Assembly: GCA_900544405.1 (NCBI GenBank)
Contig: UQVA01000006.1
Coordinates: 1 to 64,000 of the forward strand
Direction of reading: 5' to 3'
Length of the DNA: 64,000 bases
DNA from: an uncultured Eubacteriales bacterium
GTDB taxonomy: Bacteria > Bacillota > Clostridia > Oscillospirales > Oscillospiraceae
Shown: piece after piece, positions 61,814-64,000 of the stretch
Layout of the letters: the number at the start of each line of letters is the position of its first letter
How positions within the stretch are numbered: position 1 is the first letter of the stretch
Made by a program: the position numbers and the translations under genes
The notes under the pieces: model-generated
Database searches by the model: none
What the model was told of the DNA's origin: nothing
Seen by the model: the letters and a program-made list of their open reading frames with translations, nothing else

Positions 61814-63349
61814 TTGGAAGAAAAAACCGCCGCAGTACAGATGCGGAACATCACCAAGACCTTTGGCAGCGTGGTGGCCAATGACCGTGTCTGGCTGGAC
61901 ATTTACAAAGGGGAAATTCTGGCCCTGCTGGGTGAGAACGGCAGCGGAAAGACCACATTGATGAATATGCTCTCCGGCATTTATGCCCCCGACAGCGGAG
62001 AAATTTACATCAACGGCCGGGAAGCCTCCATCCGCTCGCCCAAGGATGCCTTCTCCTACGGCATCGGCATGATCCATCAGCACTTCAAGCTGGTAGACGT
62101 GCTGTCCGCTGCGGAGAACATCGTCCTGGGTCTGAAAGAACCGGGGCGGCTGGACCTGGACAAGGTGGCCCAGAAGGTCAAAGCCATCTGCGACACCTAC
62201 GGCTTCCAGGTGGACCCCTACCAGAAAATTTACACCATGTCCGTGTCCCAGAAGCAGACCGTGGAAATCGTCAAGGTTCTCTACCGGGGCGCCGACATTC
62301 TCATTCTGGACGAGCCCACCGCCGTGCTGACCCCCCAGGAGACGGACAAGCTGTTCGCCGTGCTGCGGGCCATGCGGGACGACGGCAAGGCCATCGTCAT
62401 CATCACCCACAAAATGCACGAGGTGGAGGCCCTGTCCGACCGGGTAGCCATTCTCCGCCACGGCCAGTTCATGGGCGATATGCTCACCAGGAACACCAAC
62501 GCCCAGGAGATGACCAATATGATGGTGGGTCACGCCGTGACGCTGAACATCGAACGGCCGGACCCGGTGGACCCCAAGCCCCGTATCGCCGTAGAGCATC
62601 TGACCGTCCGGGATATGGACGGCATCGTGAAGCTGGACGATGTTTCCTTCACCGCCAACAGCGGTGAGATTCTGGGCATCGCCGGTATTTCCGGCTGCGG
62701 CCAGAAGGAGCTGCTGGAGGCCATTGCGGGCCTGCAGCCCACGGAATCCGGCAGCATTTCCTACATCACCGATTCCGGGGAAAAAGAGGAACTCATCGGC
62801 AAGGACCCCCTGGCCATTGCCGATATGGGCGTGTCCCTTTCCTTCGTACCGGAGGACCGGCTGGGCATGGGCCTGGTGGGCAGCATGGACCTGACGGACA
62901 ATATGATGCTCCGGTCCTTCCGGAAGGGCAAGAGCTGGTTCGCCAACCGGAAGGCCCCCAAGCAGCTGGCCGAGCAGGTGGTAAAAGAGTTGGAGGTCAA
63001 CACCCCCGGCGTGTCCACCCCCGTCCGCCGTCTTTCCGGCGGCAACGTGCAGAAGGTCCTGGTAGGCCGGGAAATTGCTTCCGCTCCCACGGTGCTGCTG
63101 ACGGCCTACGCCGTCCGTGGCCTGGACATCCACTCCTCTTATACCATCTATGACCTCATCAACCGGCAGAAAGAGTCCGGCGTGGCCGTTGTATATGTTG
63201 GCGAGGACCTGGACGTGCTGCTGGAGCTGTGCGACCGGATTCTGGTTCTCTGCGGCGGCAAGGTCAGCGGCATCGTCCCCGGCAGAGGGGCCACCAAAGA
63301 AAAAGTCGGCATGATGATGACCCGGCTGGGAGGGACTGAAAATGGGTAA
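61814..63349 (+). CDS. Nucleoside ABC importer ATPase, tandem NBD (NupO/YufO type)
   Basis: The roughly 511-residue protein has two ATP-binding halves. The first has Walker A GENGSGKTT near 40 and Walker B ILILDEPTAVLTP. The second has a degenerate Walker A, GISGCGQKELLEA, signature RRLSGGNVQKVLVGREI, and Walker B region VLLTAYAVRGLDI, where relatives usually have QPTRGLD. Such tandem ATPases power BMP-type nucleoside and sugar importers. The start is TTG 61814, with AAGGGAG about 10 bases upstream; the longer frame crosses two terminator hairpins. It overlaps the permease gene by 8 bases. Confidence 0.92.
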   Translation: MEEKTAAVQMRNITKTFGSVVANDRVWLDIYKGEILALLGENGSGKTTLMNMLSGIYAPDSGEIYINGREASIRSPKDAFSYGIGMIHQHFKLVDVLSAAENIVLGLKEPGRLDLDKVAQKVKAICDTYGFQVDPYQKIYTMSVSQKQTVEIVKVLYRGADILILDEPTAVLTPQETDKLFAVLRAMRDDGKAIVIITHKMHEVEALSDRVAILRHGQFMGDMLTRNTNAQEMTNMMVGHAVTLNIERPDPVDPKPRIAVEHLTVRDMDGIVKLDDVSFTANSGEILGIAGISGCGQKELLEAIAGLQPTESGSISYITDSGEKEELIGKDPLAIADMGVSLSFVPEDRLGMGLVGSMDLTDNMMLRSFRKGKSWFANRKAPKQLAEQVVKELEVNTPGVSTPVRRLSGGNVQKVLVGREIASAPTVLLTAYAVRGLDIHSSYTIYDLINRQKESGVAVVYVGEDLDVLLELCDRILVLCGGKVSGIVPGRGATKEKVGMMMTRLGGTENG

Positions 63350-64000
63350 TTTCCATATTTCCAAGCGGAAAACGCTGGCCTGGTACACCGCCTGGGCCAT
63401 TCGGGGCTGCGCCATTCTTCTGGCGCTGCTGGTCTGCGCCGTGGTCACCACGGCCCTCACCGGTGAGGACCCCATCGCCGTCTATAAGACCATGTTTTCC
63501 GGCGCTTTCGGCACCCCCCGGAAGCTCTGGACCCTGGGCCAGAACATCGCCATTCTTCTGTGCGTCTCTCTGGCCGTGACTCCCGCCTTCAAAATGCGCT
63601 TCTGGAACGTGGGCGGCGAAGGTCAGATTCTGATCGGCGGCCTGGCCACGGCGGCCTGCATGATCCTGCTGGGGGACAAGCTGCCCAACTGGCTGCTCAT
63701 TCTCATCATGCTGCTGTGTGCCTGCGGCGCAGGTGCCGTCTGGGGCATGATCCCCGCCATTTTCAAGGCCAAGTGGAACACCAACGAAACACTGTTCACC
63801 CTGATGATGAACTATGTGGCCACCCAGCTGGTAGCCTACTTCGTCATCGTCTGGGAGGTCCCCAAGGGGGCCGGTAAGATCGGCATCATCAACCAGACCA
63901 CGGAATCCGGCTGGTTGCCGCAGGTTGGCCCCTCCAAATATTTCCTGAACATTCTGGTCGTGGCCGTGCTGACGATGCTCATGTACCTGTACCTGAGCCG
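63342..64000 (+). CDS. Nucleoside ABC importer permease, 3' end outside the window
   Basis: At least 219 residues are visible with no stop before the window end. A membrane-spanning start (TAWAIRGCAILLALLVCAVVTT), PAFKMRFWNVGGEGQILIGGL and TNETLFTLMMNYVATQLV are typical of BPD_transp_2 permeases in BMP-type systems (NupP/YufP). GGGAGGG precedes ATG 63342. A second permease gene of this system probably follows beyond the window. Confidence 0.92.
   Translation, partial: MGNFHISKRKTLAWYTAWAIRGCAILLALLVCAVVTTALTGEDPIAVYKTMFSGAFGTPRKLWTLGQNIAILLCVSLAVTPAFKMRFWNVGGEGQILIGGLATAACMILLGDKLPNWLLILIMLLCACGAGAVWGMIPAIFKAKWNTNETLFTLMMNYVATQLVAYFVIVWEVPKGAGKIGIINQTTESGWLPQVGPSKYFLNILVVAVLTMLMYLYLS

Overview
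The window looks like a chromosome segment of a GC-rich, low-oxygen Gram-positive gut bacterium, most likely Clostridia of the Oscillospiraceae/Ruminococcaceae type. The reasons are the strong GGAGG ribosome binding sites, sigma-A promoters with TTGACA-N17-TATAAT-like elements, many lipoproteins with a Cys at residue 20 or 21, a purine riboswitch on xpt, a glycyl radical enzyme that implies anaerobiosis, and a gene set dominated by host- and plant-glycan breakdown. The species cannot be fixed from sequence reading alone. No tRNA, rRNA, CRISPR array, transposase or phage gene was seen.

Layout. (1) 1-7.1 kb, minus strand: a sialic-acid type operon with an N-acetylneuraminate lyase-like aldolase, an ABC sugar importer (binding lipoprotein plus two permeases), an RpiR-family regulator and an N-acylglucosamine 2-epimerase. 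(2) 7.2-10.7 kb, plus strand: SGNH esterase, DUF624 protein, plsY, then asnS. (3) 10.8-17.1 kb: a LytTR regulator on the minus strand, then a LacI-led plus-strand operon with two Gfo/Idh/MocA oxidoreductases, a GH2 enzyme and a YgjV-like membrane protein. (4) 17.1-21.7 kb: a glycyl radical enzyme of unassigned substrate with a MATE transporter, and its activase divergently transcribed. (5) 21.7-50.1 kb: a large glycan-utilisation region with ROK kinase, LacI regulator, GH38 alpha-mannosidase, D-lyxose-isomerase-like sugar isomerase, amidohydrolase, duplicated-domain lipoprotein, two PfkB kinases, two nucleoside-hydrolase-like proteins, GH4, GH106-like, GH10-like, a twin pair of GH13-like enzymes (one cytosolic, one lipoprotein), xylulokinase and DUF4867. 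At least five near-identical 14-16 bp LacI-type operators tie most of this region together. (6) 50.3-59.0 kb: one 2,909-residue surface subtilase. (7) 59.5-64 kb: a guanine-type riboswitch, xpt and a BMP-family nucleoside ABC importer that runs off the end of the window.

How the parts fit. Regions 1 and 5 each describe intake and intracellular dismantling of sugars: lipoprotein binding and cutting outside, kinases, isomerases and cytosolic glycosidases inside. Region 5 lacks a complete importer. At 38.2 kb the 5' part of a large CBM-bearing solute-binding protein gene is joined out of frame to the 3' part of a glycosidase gene, as if a deletion had removed the importer and the start of the next gene; an assembly join is the alternative. 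Regions 4 and 5 hold the least explained biology: a glycyl radical enzyme with a GCGE active-site motif, the inside/outside GH13 twins, and repeated nucleoside-hydrolase/PfkB pairs inside glycan operons.
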